Of a stretch of DNA of 64,000 nucleotides, positions 1-9,770 are shown one piece after another. The notes under the pieces were generated by a model. That model was given only the letters and a program-made list of their open reading frames with translations. It was not told the DNA's origin and searched no databases. Source of the stretch: Paramoeba atlantica (taxonomy: Eukaryota > Discosea); NCBI GenBank assembly GCA_977017575.1, contig CDRNVI010000012.1:62001-126000 (forward strand), written 5' to 3'. The first letter of the stretch is position 1. Each line of letters begins with the position of its first letter. The position numbers and the translations under genes were made by a program.

Positions 1-1
1 C

Positions 2-1273
2 GCGCTTTGGGAATACTCAAATTTCTTTTCAACTCCATTGGGGTTGAAATCTCTTTCTACAGCTGCAGGATGGCAAATTACCTGGGATCTTACACGTTAC
101 TTGACACTTACCCCTGCTCTGTTGCGTCGTGGTAGATTGAAGCATATTTCCCTTGAAACAGATATGAGATCCAGAGGATTCTCACACGTATTCTATGAGA
201 AATTTTTACTGGGCGCTCTTTCTGTTGTTTTGTCATGCTCATTTGATGTTGTAAGAGCTTACCCAGCAGAAAATATTGCACACTACATGCTCAGTGGAAG
301 TACTGCGGTCTTCACCTCCTGGAAACGAGCTAAGCATGGGATGCGCTACGTAAGAGAAAGACTGATGGAACGAGTTCCTGATTCTCAAGTTCATTTAGGA
401 CAAGAAATTATGGAAATCTTCGTAAATGAAGACGGCAAACCCAATTCATCCGATAATATTTGCAGGAGACTGGGCATTCGACTGGGCAGTGGATCCACGA
501 AGTCATTCGATGCTGTAGTTTTGGCAACCGATGGGACTACGGCACATAAACTCCTGTGTCGCTCTTTTCCAACCGTTTATGACCCTTTCTTAGCTTTCCG
601 AACGTTTTCTTCCAATGGTTGTATCCATTCTGCGGACAGTACCGTAGAGCACGCAACAAATTTTGACACCAACGTGCGGATTCGTCTGCCGAAATCTCGA
701 ACAGCTCGCTCCACCAGTGAGTGTACCATTCGATGCGATAAAATCCTCCACCCCCCTCCCGGCACATTATCGTGCTATCAAACCTGGAACCCACTTCCTT
801 TTGACGAAAGCAGCAACGCGTTAAATTCTCCCCCTTCCCCAGGTGATTTATTTAACACTGTAGAGAGCGAAACCAGCCGTGAACAACAGAAGACATTAGA
901 ATCCAAATTTTGCGGTTCTGCGCTCCCCTCCCATACGGTTTTAGCCGACATCCGTTTCACGCGTGCGCTGGTGTCGTTGCACTCCGAGAGTGTGCTGCGG
1001 GACGTGTTGCCTCGGGTCCAGGGAAGGCACGGGTTGTGGTTCTGCGGGAGCTACGCGGTTCCCGGGGGCGCCACGCTGCTGGAGCAAGCCGTCACCAGCG
1101 CCCTGGATGTGCTCGAGGGGCTGCATGTGCCAATTCCTTTTGAAAAGGAAGGGAAACCGCCGCCGTGTTCGTGGTTTGTGAGGGTTCTTTCCGAGTGTTT
1201 GTATTTTCGTAAGAGTCTTGCTGCTGTGGCAGTGATGGGCGGTAGTTTGTATTTTCTTGGAAAGGTCGAATAG
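2..1273 (+). CDS. FAD-dependent amine oxidase-like flavoprotein, C-terminal part
   Basis: The frame is open from the window edge to TAG at 1271-1273, so the 5' end and the N-terminal Rossmann/FAD-binding region lie outside. About 423 codons are visible. The C-terminal segment with GLWFCGSYAVPGG and then LLEQAVTSAL resembles the last FAD-contacting helix of the flavin amine oxidase/protoporphyrinogen oxidase superfamily, where a G-x-Y...G...LE-x-A pattern is usual. An AVVLATDG segment fits the second half of the FAD domain. A short hydrophobic stretch (SLAAVAVMGGSLYFLG) lies near the C-terminus and could anchor it to a membrane. Substrate unknown. The family is fairly clear; the enzyme is not, and a protoporphyrinogen oxidase or a COG2907-type oxidoreductase are both possible. 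The + strand goes from C-rich (about 730-930) to G-rich (about 990-1190) within it. Confidence 0.6.
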   Translation, partial: ALWEYSNFFSTPLGLKSLSTAAGWQITWDLTRYLTLTPALLRRGRLKHISLETDMRSRGFSHVFYEKFLLGALSVVLSCSFDVVRAYPAENIAHYMLSGSTAVFTSWKRAKHGMRYVRERLMERVPDSQVHLGQEIMEIFVNEDGKPNSSDNICRRLGIRLGSGSTKSFDAVVLATDGTTAHKLLCRSFPTVYDPFLAFRTFSSNGCIHSADSTVEHATNFDTNVRIRLPKSRTARSTSECTIRCDKILHPPPGTLSCYQTWNPLPFDESSNALNSPPSPGDLFNTVESETSREQQKTLESKFCGSALPSHTVLADIRFTRALVSLHSESVLRDVLPRVQGRHGLWFCGSYAVPGGATLLEQAVTSALDVLEGLHVPIPFEKEGKPPPCSWFVRVLSECLYFRKSLAAVAVMGGSLYFLGKVE

Positions 1274-1296
1274 GGGCTTTGCGCTTTCGTTTGGGG

Positions 1297-1398
1297 CAAA
1301 TATGGGGAAAGTTTTCCTGGTCAAGCGTAGCTTTACAATTCTTCCTCCAAATATGGGGAAAGTTTTCCTGGTCAAGCGTAGCTTTATAATTCTTCACG
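1297..1398 (+). repeat. Tandem duplication, two 51-bp units
   Basis: Units 1297-1347 and 1348-1398 are nearly identical and begin with CAAATATGGGGAAAG. They lie just after the stop of the flavoprotein gene. The rest of the spacer up to 1703 is AT-rich, with a pyrimidine tract near 1660-1680 (TTTTTTCTTTCCCTGG) that may belong to the trans-splicing acceptor of the next gene. No gene is seen in the spacer. Confidence 0.85.
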
Positions 1399-1703
1399 AA
1401 ATATTATTCTTCCGTTATTTCTCTCTTGAAGTTTCTTACTCGAACGGAAAAAAGATAAAAGGCGGGCCGTTGTGGGGGGATGTACGAAAATGTCAAAGCG
1501 TTACATTGTATATGACATTATTAAAGTGTTAGTGTGCATGATTTTGAAGGAAGTGAAATGAATTGAAGTGTGAATTTCCAAGCTCGCACAAGTGATAGAA
1601 ATTGTAAGGTCAAGGGAACTTTTTTTATAGTTGAATTTAAATTCCTTTTCAGGTTAATGTATTTTTTCTTTCCCTGGCGTAAACCCTGTGCTTGTTGAAC
1701 GAA

Positions 1704-3074
1704 ATGATAGAACGAAATGAACTGGTGGAAGGAACGTCAGAAGAACTCCAAGATGCGCATCAATCGAGTGCGGAAATATTGGAGTTCAAGCAAAAGCTAC
1801 GTAAGCATAAGATTACTCTTCATTTCGGATATTGTGGCGATGCTTATCATGGTTCCGCGGCCATGTGTAATAAACTCTTCCCCACCGTTGAGGATACGTT
1901 ATTTCAGTCCCTGTGTAAAGCTCGTCTGTTTTCCCTAGAGAATCAAAACGGAGACTGGCAAAACAAGAACTCATGGAAGCGTGCGTCACGAACCGACAAA
2001 GGGGTACATGCCCTTCAAAATGTCATAAGCTTAAAGGTACAACTACCCACCGAGAGTAATATCGAAAGCATTCCTACTTTTCTGGCACCTCACCTCCCAC
2101 CCGACATTCGTGTATTTACATCTATTCCTGTAACAAATTCTTTCAACAGTTACGAGGATTGTACTTCTCGTACCTATTGTTACATTCTACCTACGTACGC
2201 TCTGTTGGGTAAGCATCGTAAAAAGGATTTCTCCAAAAGAATAATAGCTCTTTGTAGCACAGGAGATCATGAAGCTATAGATTCTCCTTCCGAAAATATT
2301 GAAACCGAAGTTTGTATTAAGAAAAACATTGTTGATAAGCCGAAGGGTGAAGGACAAACAGAAGTACAGAAAAGTAGCACATCTTCTTGCTCGAGAAATG
2401 CAGAAGCACACATGTATATTAAACGCATATTGCGGCTGCAGCCAAAGCATTTTGACCACATAGAAGAGTTATTCAACAAGCCAATAGAAGAGCTAATAGA
2501 CCAGGAGAGAGAGTCTAGTGAGTTTAGGGCATTGCTTAGCAAGGCTCAACGTCTTCTAGGTGTATTTTTGGGAACTAACTCTTTTCACAATTTTACTCCG
2601 AAAAAAACAAGCGATGATCCAAGTTGTATGCGATATATTTCTGAGAGTACAATTTCTCGAGTCTCACTTGGTGAGGGCAAATCGCATGAATGTCTCCTCG
2701 TTCGAATTTCCGGCCAAAGTTTTATGTTAAATCAGATTCGAAAGATGGTATCTGCTGTGCTTTGCATAATAAACGAAGATCTGAACGAGGAATACCTGTC
2801 AACACTCTTGCGGAAAGACTTTGCGCATGACATTCCGATGCTTCCCGCAAACGGCTTATTCCTAAGATCCTTAAGTTTCGACAGATACAACTCAAAATTG
2901 GAGAGAATAAAACTTGAAGGAAACAATTGCGATAAAATGGTGATTCACTTTGATGGAGAAACCGACGAAAGCAAACTTTTTGAGGATGAGATCGTTAAAC
3001 GAATTCTTCAAAAAGAAACAAGTGAACGGGTTTTGGCACGTTGGCTATCATACACTTCACTACGATATAACTAG
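1704..3074 (+). CDS. PUS1: tRNA pseudouridine synthase, TruA/PUS1 family
   Basis: Isomerises uridine to pseudouridine in tRNA; the PUS1/PUS3 branch acts on anticodon-region positions. The 456-residue frame starts at the first ATG (1704). Seen: the opening strand ITLHFGYCGDAYHGS, the catalytic motif SRTDKGVHAL with the nucleophilic aspartate at about residue 98, a FHNFTPKK segment, and the TruA C-terminal signature RISGQSFMLNQIRKMVSAVL. A low-complexity insert of roughly 75 residues (about 185-260) separates the two halves, as in eukaryotic PUS1/PUS3 proteins. PUS1 versus PUS3 cannot be settled by eye. It lies between the flavoprotein gene and MPP10 in the one-way array. Confidence 0.9.
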   Translation: MIERNELVEGTSEELQDAHQSSAEILEFKQKLRKHKITLHFGYCGDAYHGSAAMCNKLFPTVEDTLFQSLCKARLFSLENQNGDWQNKNSWKRASRTDKGVHALQNVISLKVQLPTESNIESIPTFLAPHLPPDIRVFTSIPVTNSFNSYEDCTSRTYCYILPTYALLGKHRKKDFSKRIIALCSTGDHEAIDSPSENIETEVCIKKNIVDKPKGEGQTEVQKSSTSSCSRNAEAHMYIKRILRLQPKHFDHIEELFNKPIEELIDQERESSEFRALLSKAQRLLGVFLGTNSFHNFTPKKTSDDPSCMRYISESTISRVSLGEGKSHECLLVRISGQSFMLNQIRKMVSAVLCIINEDLNEEYLSTLLRKDFAHDIPMLPANGLFLRSLSFDRYNSKLERIKLEGNNCDKMVIHFDGETDESKLFEDEIVKRILQKETSERVLARWLSYTSLRYN

Positions 3075-3250
3075 AGATTTCCGCTCATGAAGTAAGATGC
3101 AGATATTATTCTACGATAACTCTCCAAGTGGATGCAAGCGGACATTTGTATCCAGGGTAAGCTGGAGCAGTTAGTCTGTACGTTAACTTGTTCTACCTCG
3201 AAAATATCGTCTTCAATAAATATTTTATTTCTGTTTTAAAAACAGTATTA

Positions 3251-4705
3251 ATGATTCCTCTACGTAATGTAAGGAACTTGCCCCTTGCATCACCTGCAGC
3301 AATTCTTGATCTAGAAGTTCAACGTATAGAGGAAACCATACGACGTAAAGTTTCCTCCGTTTTTCGGGAATCAGTATCCGAAATATTCAATGCGCTCAAC
3401 CGTTACGAAGTTTCCCGAAAAACATCACAGCTCATTATAGATGCTGATTGCGACCTTGATGAAATCTGGGCGCAGCTTAAAGAGTCAGAAAATGTTTGTA
3501 CTCAAAATAGCAAAACAGAGCGACATATTGACCCTGACGAAAACCTTAAAGAGCAACATGAACAAAGCGCGTATCCGGAAGTGAAAAATATTGAATTAAG
3601 CAAGGATAAAAACAAACAAATCAACAAGGAATCAATAGAAATGGAAAAATTGCTGCAAAAATTCTCCAAAACTAAAAATAAAGGTAGCGATAAAGACGAA
3701 CAAAGAGACTCCGTTATCTTACGCGACAACCAAAAGTCAAAATATGCGAGCGAAAATGATTTTCACTCAGATGACTCAGAGGAATCCAGCGGGACATCTA
3801 AGAGCTTAAGTGGAGGATCCGCACACGACTCCGATGACCTGGAAGAAGCTCGACACGCATTCTACGGAACAGATGACGATGCGGATGGCGAAGTGGGAGA
3901 TATGGATGTCTTGGGTGATATTGCTGATGTGGCCAAGGACGTGGATAAGGTTTTAACGAAATACCAAGAAATACAACGTTCATTAGAAAACGACGTAAAA
4001 GAAGGTGAAAAAACGTTACTGGAAAAGAGACCTTGGCGTTTACAAGGAGAGGTAACTGTTGCACAACGACCGAAAGATGCGCTTCTTCACGAACATCTGG
4101 AAATCGAGTATGCATTGAAGGAGGCTCCTCGGATTACGACAGAAATGGTGTTTAACTTAGAAGAGCGCATAAAAAATAGAGTTAAGAATCAAAATTTTGA
4201 CGATGTGCAACGTCGTGAGATATTTAGTAAAGCCTCTGATCTACAGCCTACTAATTCAAGAGAGGAAGCCATTGGGGAGCGAAGTAAATTTAGTCTTGTT
4301 GATCTTTATGAAAAAGAGTATATGGAAAAGCTACAGGCAACTATGCAACAAAATTCTACCGAAACGGCGCATGAACTTTCTCAGCAAGAAAAAGATGAAC
4401 TCAAAGCGATCGAACTATGGAAAGATGTTTCTGGACATCTGGATGCTCTCTCAAATTTCTATTTCACTCCGAAACCTGTCTTGGATGAGGCTCACGATGC
4501 ACGAATTCGGGCGGTGAAGGGAACAGGGGCAGTAAACATCGAAGGGCGATCTACTCTTCCGAGTGAAGCTCTCCCTCAGGATCTCTACCAGCCGAAACCA
4601 TCTCGTCACCTCGGAATATCTCTGAATGAAATGAGTTCATCGGAGAAAAAGCAACTGAGGAAGTCAAACAAGAGTGGGGCTAAAAGCAGGAATCTAGTAA
4701 AATAG
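3251..4705 (+). CDS. MPP10: U3 snoRNP protein MPP10
   Basis: MPP10 is a scaffold of the U3 snoRNP/SSU processome that works with IMP3 and IMP4 in 18S rRNA maturation in the nucleolus. The ATG at 3251 gives 484 residues; the frame is open further upstream but has no earlier ATG. The middle is very acidic (DSDDLEEARHAFYGTDDDAD), as in MPP10. The family core follows: KRPWRLQGEVTVAQRPKDAL, then LEIEYALKEAPRITTEMV, LEERIKNRVKNQNFDDVQRR and KSKFSLVDLYEKEYMEKL-type blocks. The C-terminus is lysine-rich. Shorter than the human protein, mainly in the N-terminal part. The next gene begins 363 bp downstream. Confidence 0.88.
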   Translation: MIPLRNVRNLPLASPAAILDLEVQRIEETIRRKVSSVFRESVSEIFNALNRYEVSRKTSQLIIDADCDLDEIWAQLKESENVCTQNSKTERHIDPDENLKEQHEQSAYPEVKNIELSKDKNKQINKESIEMEKLLQKFSKTKNKGSDKDEQRDSVILRDNQKSKYASENDFHSDDSEESSGTSKSLSGGSAHDSDDLEEARHAFYGTDDDADGEVGDMDVLGDIADVAKDVDKVLTKYQEIQRSLENDVKEGEKTLLEKRPWRLQGEVTVAQRPKDALLHEHLEIEYALKEAPRITTEMVFNLEERIKNRVKNQNFDDVQRREIFSKASDLQPTNSREEAIGERSKFSLVDLYEKEYMEKLQATMQQNSTETAHELSQQEKDELKAIELWKDVSGHLDALSNFYFTPKPVLDEAHDARIRAVKGTGAVNIEGRSTLPSEALPQDLYQPKPSRHLGISLNEMSSSEKKQLRKSNKSGAKSRNLVK

Positions 4706-5068
4706 GGAACTCCGAGTTGAGCCCGTTCAAAATCATGTTTGCAAAGTTCTCTACGCTTTTGTAAAGTGAGATTAGCTTTGTAGCGTCATTTGAAACGACC
4801 TAATTATTTCACTACGAGCAAAAAGTGCTGTTGCTCCGTGCGGCAATGATATTTCATATTATTTCACAAAGTTTTGATTTTTCACTTCGTATATCGTGCT
4901 CTCCTTTTTATTTTTCAGCAATTTTACTTAAAAACTACATGGTGGATCAATTATCTCTCTATTCCGTGGGACGGGAAATCTACAAAAATTCATTGTCTGT
5001 AATTATTAACTTTTACGGTTACTTTGCGCTTTTCTCATTATTAAGGATCTCAGTGTCGTGAAGTCACT
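4706..5068. other. Intergenic spacer, no gene seen
   Basis: AT-rich, about 363 bp. Short open frames here lack an ATG and have no family-like features. A CTCCTTTTTATTTTTCAG tract near 4900-4918 and the TTTTCTCATTATTAAGGATCTCAG stretch near 5031-5052 are the possible acceptor sites for the following gene. Confidence 0.6.
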
Positions 5069-6760
5069 ATGACGGAAAATTATTGTGAAGCATGTAAAGG
5101 AGATGACTACGACGAAAATGCCCCGTGGACACCCCGGCGCAAGATTAGTCTTGATTGTGAATGGGGTGAAGAGTACGATGTTTCTGTTTTTTCTGATGAA
5201 GCACGCGACCCGCGACTTGGCAAGTCTCATAGATCGATGAAGATGGGTAAAAATGGATCCTCTTTTCCTGGGATCTCCGAAGCTCAAGAAAGAGCGCAAC
5301 TAAAAGGAACGGAGAAGCCGATATCTTCCTCATCTGAAAGGCTTTTGACGGACAATGCACTGTGTATTACCGAGGAAAACTTTTTAATCATCGTAATGGT
5401 TGGACTTCCTGCTCAGGGAAAATCTTTTACCTGCCGCCGCATTGCCCGGTGGCTGTGTTGGAAGGGTATACCAGCAAAGATTTTTAGCACGTCACAGATC
5501 AGACGCGACTTGTTTGGTGAACTCTACGATGAGTTCAGAATCGGGGACGCAAAGCAGAAGCGAGACCGAGATCGCGTAGCCCTCATAGCAGCAGAATGCG
5601 CCTTAAAATGGATAGAAGGTATGCCATCGGGGGTTGCAATCATTGATTCAGCGAACGTGACGAGCGAAAGACGTGAAGCTATAATGAATGTGTTTCATGA
5701 CTACCCGAAGGAGTGCATTGTTTTTATTGAATGTGTGACTGAAAGCTTATTTGAGCAACGTCAGAATCTTCTACGCAACGTTGACTTGGAAACTTATTCT
5801 ACTAATGAGCTGGATGATATTGCTAATGAACTGGAGCGGCGAACAAAGGAGTACAAAAAGATATATCAACCCTTGGATCCAAGATCTGATTCGGAGCTCA
5901 GCTTTATGAGGCTTATTGAACCGCCCAGGCACATCCAGCTTCAGCATATTTCAAGAAATCTTCCAATCAAACTCGTATCTTTTCTGACCAGTCTTTTCCC
6001 TAGGGAAGGAAACTTATATCTTTCAAGCTGCGGACAATCGAAAAATATACTAGAGAATCGACTTGGAGGAGATAGTCAGTTAACTCCTCTGGGTCTATGT
6101 TTCTCTTTATCTCTTCGTTGGCTTTTCGATCGCATTGCAGTGCCTTCCTTAAATATTTTAACCTCCTCTCGAACTGCTGCTGTAGAAACTGCTATATGGA
6201 TGCAAGCTCCCGATAAGAAAGTTCCTCTCGCTGTTCCAAATTTTCACGAAATCTTGCCTGATTCGCACTTAAAAAGTTTGTCTCAAAATATTGAAGTGCG
6301 CAATGACAACAAGGCTCGTGTTGATTCTTATTGCGTACGGCATATGTCTGCTCTGGATGACATCAATCACGGTGACTGGGAAAACCTTACACTGCACGAA
6401 GTGGATACAACAATACCTTCGCCACTACTTGCCAGAAAAAATCCTTTGGAAAAATATGACATCGCATGGATAGGAGGTGAGTCATATCACGATTTAGTTG
6501 CTCGTTTGGAAAAGGCCATTCTACACATACATCGAAGTGAATCGCCCGTGCTGGTGATTGCGCATCCCGCAGTAATTCAAGTTCTGTATGCCTTTCGAGC
6601 AGGACTTCCCCCTGAACGTTCTCCTGAGATTGAAATAGACACGCACGTAGTTTATCAGTTCGGATATCACCCGCGTCATGGAATGCGTGTGAGAACGTTG
6701 GATATGAGACCTGTTGTATCTAGTATGTTGAATATACAAGTAGATTGGAGCATGAAATGA
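5069..6760 (+). CDS. 6-phosphofructo-2-kinase/fructose-2,6-bisphosphatase with altered phosphatase site
   Basis: Family enzymes make (kinase half) and hydrolyse (phosphatase half) fructose 2,6-bisphosphate, the regulator of glycolysis. 563 residues from the ATG at 5069. The kinase domain has Walker A GLPAQGKS (112-119) and the DSANVTSERR motif (193-202) equivalent to D-x-T-N-T-T-x-x-R-R. In the histidine-phosphatase half the catalytic L-x-RHG-E-S motif reads YLSSCGQS (about 317-324): the phospho-accepting His is Cys and the preceding Arg is Ser. The later catalytic Glu (GDWENLT, about 438) and second His (VIAHPAV, about 499) remain. The likely outcome is a kinase-only enzyme. Trypanosomatid members of this family are known to keep only one working site. 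The N-terminal ~100 residues are charged and look disordered. Confidence 0.93.
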   Translation: MTENYCEACKGDDYDENAPWTPRRKISLDCEWGEEYDVSVFSDEARDPRLGKSHRSMKMGKNGSSFPGISEAQERAQLKGTEKPISSSSERLLTDNALCITEENFLIIVMVGLPAQGKSFTCRRIARWLCWKGIPAKIFSTSQIRRDLFGELYDEFRIGDAKQKRDRDRVALIAAECALKWIEGMPSGVAIIDSANVTSERREAIMNVFHDYPKECIVFIECVTESLFEQRQNLLRNVDLETYSTNELDDIANELERRTKEYKKIYQPLDPRSDSELSFMRLIEPPRHIQLQHISRNLPIKLVSFLTSLFPREGNLYLSSCGQSKNILENRLGGDSQLTPLGLCFSLSLRWLFDRIAVPSLNILTSSRTAAVETAIWMQAPDKKVPLAVPNFHEILPDSHLKSLSQNIEVRNDNKARVDSYCVRHMSALDDINHGDWENLTLHEVDTTIPSPLLARKNPLEKYDIAWIGGESYHDLVARLEKAILHIHRSESPVLVIAHPAVIQVLYAFRAGLPPERSPEIEIDTHVVYQFGYHPRHGMRVRTLDMRPVVSSMLNIQVDWSMK

Positions 6761-7256
6761 TGAAACCCATGGTATGCAACAAGTTGTTTGAAATACCAAC
6801 AGCTTGGTACTGTGCACCCTGTTTATAGTGTCGTAGAGCCTTTTTCTGTAGAAATATACAGAAATATACATTTTCTGTAGGCGTATTCATGCAACTACGG
6901 AGAGAAGACAAAATGTGTATAATCTTGCTTATTTTGGATAGCACTGAAGTAACACAGTAGTAAAGGAAGAATAACTCATCCAGTATCCATTTTTTATTCA
7001 CGAATCGTATTACATGGACTTGGCTAGTCCATCCTCGGGTTCTACATCCGTACCTCGAGATCTACAGAGATATCCTTCCCCAAGTTGGCTTCTCCAAGAT
7101 CTAATCCGGAAAGATTTAGTTCGTTACACATTGTACAGATGAAAAGTATTCAATTTTCCTTTCGAATTTCAAGAAAAATTACTTTCCGATTCGCCGAGTG
7201 AGCCTTTCGAAATTTGAAACCAAGTTATTTTTCCCATTGCACATGTTTATACCACG
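6761..7256. other. Intergenic spacer, no gene seen
   Basis: About 496 bp, AT-rich. It contains a direct repeat AGAAATATACAGAAATATACA near 6849-6869. Minus-strand frames across it have no recognisable features and AT-driven composition, so they are not called. Confidence 0.55.
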
Positions 7257-8384
7257 ATGAGTTTGGGAGACGTTCTTGATAACTTAGAAAAGAGATTTTG
7301 CGACGTGCTTGAAAAAGATTCTTCAGACGAACGCTTATGTGAAGAAATAATTGGTCTAATCAGCTGTGTGCAAAGACTTGATTCTGTAGCAAGATCAAAA
7401 GGAATATTGTCTGAAAATGAGGACATTGGAGACATCTCGACATCTTACTTGCCCCTACTTTCTTTTCCTTATTATCTTGCGGAGCTATTGCAGCTTTTGC
7501 GGTTCCCTCTCCCTGAAGGGGACGCAATTTCGAGACTAGAAAAAGTTGGATTCGAGTTACAAGTTGCTGGGCGAGAAGCCGCACTTTCGTATGCTATATC
7601 TTTTTACAAATCTTTCTTTCAGACATTATCAAGTCTTAGCATTCTCCCGCAAGGCATAAATTCTTTTATTCCAAGCATGCTTATTGCAGATTCCACGGAT
7701 GACATATCACAAACTATGTCCTATCACACTCATGATCGAACAAAAGCCATTCATATTCGTCAGAAAATCACGGCACTAAGGAGTGAAGTGAAGTTGCTAG
7801 AGTGTCGTCTAAGTAAAATCAGTACTGATATTCTTAGAGATGAGAAGAGAAGCGACGATTCTTTCAAGGACGATTCAGAAGAAACTAGACGGGAGCTGGG
7901 TATTGCAAAACTTCTCCTTCGGGCCTATATGACTCTTAGTACAATTTCTTATGTCTCGTACGAACTTCACATACTACATTCCTTAAGTGACGAGCAACGG
8001 ATAAAATCCGTCTCGGAACATCAAAGGCAAACAGCTGATGCGCGTTGTCCAAGAAGTGCGCTGGATCAGACTTCCTGCGACGAACATTCATCTCCCGTGA
8101 TACGTACATCTGCGATCTTAGATCGCCTCTCCATTAAAAAATCTGTCTTTCAAAACAGGAATCCTCCGACTAGGTCACTGGAAGATCTTGCCGAAACCGA
8201 GATTAGTTTAGCCTTAGAAAGAATGGTCAAAGAAAAGAGATCAGCTGAGAAAACTAAAAAATATATGAGGGATCTCTCCCCAGAGCAGCTTGAGGATATT
8301 GAGCTCATTCAGAAACGACAGTGGGAGAACTGGAAAGACGAAAATCCCCCCATCGGAAAATCGGTAAAAGGTAACTACAGCTGA
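7257..8384 (+). CDS. TAP42: TAP42/alpha4-type PP2A regulatory protein
   Basis: TAP42/alpha4 (IGBP1) binds the catalytic subunits of PP2A-like phosphatases, stabilises them and links them to TOR signalling. 375 residues from the ATG at 7257. The N-terminal two thirds are helical with the spacing of the TAP42 domain (LREAYMTLSTISYVSYELHIL-like helices). The C-terminal region carries the usual family tail: SLEDLAETEIS, then ELIQKRQWENWKDENPPIGK, equivalent to the conserved R-x-W-D-x-W-K-D-x-N-P-x-G-x-G-N motif. Length is normal for the family. A basic segment before the tail is also typical. Confidence 0.87.
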   Translation: MSLGDVLDNLEKRFCDVLEKDSSDERLCEEIIGLISCVQRLDSVARSKGILSENEDIGDISTSYLPLLSFPYYLAELLQLLRFPLPEGDAISRLEKVGFELQVAGREAALSYAISFYKSFFQTLSSLSILPQGINSFIPSMLIADSTDDISQTMSYHTHDRTKAIHIRQKITALRSEVKLLECRLSKISTDILRDEKRSDDSFKDDSEETRRELGIAKLLLRAYMTLSTISYVSYELHILHSLSDEQRIKSVSEHQRQTADARCPRSALDQTSCDEHSSPVIRTSAILDRLSIKKSVFQNRNPPTRSLEDLAETEISLALERMVKEKRSAEKTKKYMRDLSPEQLEDIELIQKRQWENWKDENPPIGKSVKGNYS

Positions 8385-8904
8385 TTTTTTCCTCTGATAC
8401 ACATTTTTTCACATTTTTTCACTGGTGATGGAACGCCTTTTCTTATGTGATGCCGTGGGTCATTCGTTCCTAGTCTTACTTTTCTCATGTGCTATGACTC
8501 ATTGCAAATGGCCGGTTGGGCTGCTCACCTGAAGGTTGGACGCCTTCATCGGATAGATTTTCCGATGAGTATTCGGGTGCGCCGCTTGAGTCGTAGGAAC
8601 TGCTTTCATCGCGTTTTTGTAGTTTGCTTCAGTGACCTTTTTCAAAATTTTGAGACATTAAAAGCCATGTAAATAATAAAAGTGTGTAAATAATAAGCGT
8701 CCATGTAAATATTAAGTATCCAGTAAATAATACAAGTATGTAAATATTTAGTGGGAGGGGGGTTTATATGTGTAACACTTTAGTATCTATTGTAGTATTG
8801 AAAGCTCCCGTGCAGTATATTCAGATTTCAAAAGAACCGGATGATTTTCATCAACATGAAGTTCCTTATATATACAGTCCAGGTATATACAGTCCTTGTA
8901 TATA
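8385..8904. other. Intergenic spacer with short repeats at the mobile-element block
   Basis: About 520 bp. Bases 8668-8750 hold four to five imperfect copies of ATGTAAATAATAA-like units. Bases 8870-8904 hold three copies of TATATACAGTCC in a row; the third is the true end of the adjoining Tc1 element. No host gene is supported; a 61-codon frame at 8487 has no recognisable feature. Confidence 0.6.
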
Positions 8905-9042
8905 CAGTCCAGGTATTGGTTTCCCCCCCCCAGGCTCCTGAGCACACCGTAAGAGCTTTTGGCCTAATTCCTTCGGCATTCAACGGATCTCGAAAAAGTA
9001 GAGCGTTTCCCGCCGTTTGTTTGCCCATCACCCCCCCTGGGT
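8905..9042. repeat. Left terminal inverted repeat of the Tc1 element
   Basis: Reverse complement of 10845-10981 with only a few differences. The outer end is CAGTCCAGGTATTGG next to TA. The inner end is a C-run followed by TGGGTT. Confidence 0.9.
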
Positions 9043-9538
9043 TCTGGGTGGGTGTGATCAAAGATGGCAAATTTCAAAAATAAAAATATTTTTGAAGGGG
9101 GGTAAAAAATGACAAAAAAGGTGTATGAATTCCTATATTAATACCCACAATGGTCTCCTTGAACGCTCTGCACTATTCGCAAGCGTTTAGGTACTGAATT
9201 TATGCAATTTAAGACTTGGCGTCGATAAGGATGACGCTTAAGCATCATGAAGGCTTTCTTTATTGCCTTCCGGAGCTGTGTTTCAGTCTCTGGCTTCAGA
9301 ATTTCTTTCACAATTCGGTCCATTATTGACCAAACATTCTCGATCGGATTGAGGTCAGGAGAGTGCTGGCCACTCCAATCGAGTAATTCCTTTTTCGAAA
9401 AGGACACGCTTCGTATTGTTATGCGTGGCCGCATTGTCCATTTGCACAATCGCTTGTTCTCTATTTTCAACTAAATATTCAAGAATACCCCCCCTTTTTG
9501 AAAAACACTCAACGAGAATCGTTTCACCCTTCACGGAA

Positions 9539-9770
9539 ACACGCGAAACAGTCCTGCGGTCACCTGAAGGCGGTTGCATTGGATAGCGAAACAGGTGGCA
9601 GTGCGGAGGGCGTTGGCAGGATCAGACAACGCTTCGAAACGTGCACGAAACGCTGGTGTGTTTATCATTCGTCGAGCGCCGAAACTCCTTTTCAGCTCCG
9701 TTTGGAATTCGACCAGTTTTCGTATGACGTTTTGAAAGCGAGCGAATTGCGACACGCGAAACAGTCCTGC
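9539..9770. repeat. Segment flanked by 19-bp direct repeats inside the Tc1 element
   Basis: ACACGCGAAACAGTCCTGC occurs at 9539-9557 and again at 9752-9770. The DNA between and just beyond interrupts the transposase between its first and second catalytic parts. The direct repeats look like a long target duplication around an inserted ~213-bp piece, or the product of a repair event. The inserted piece has an open minus-strand frame (from 9755) but no recognisable domain. Confidence 0.65.

Noticed and set aside
4825-5061. 78-codon frame between MPP10 and PFK-2/FBPase-2
   Set aside because: No ATG at its start; hydrophobic residues come from AT-rich leader DNA.
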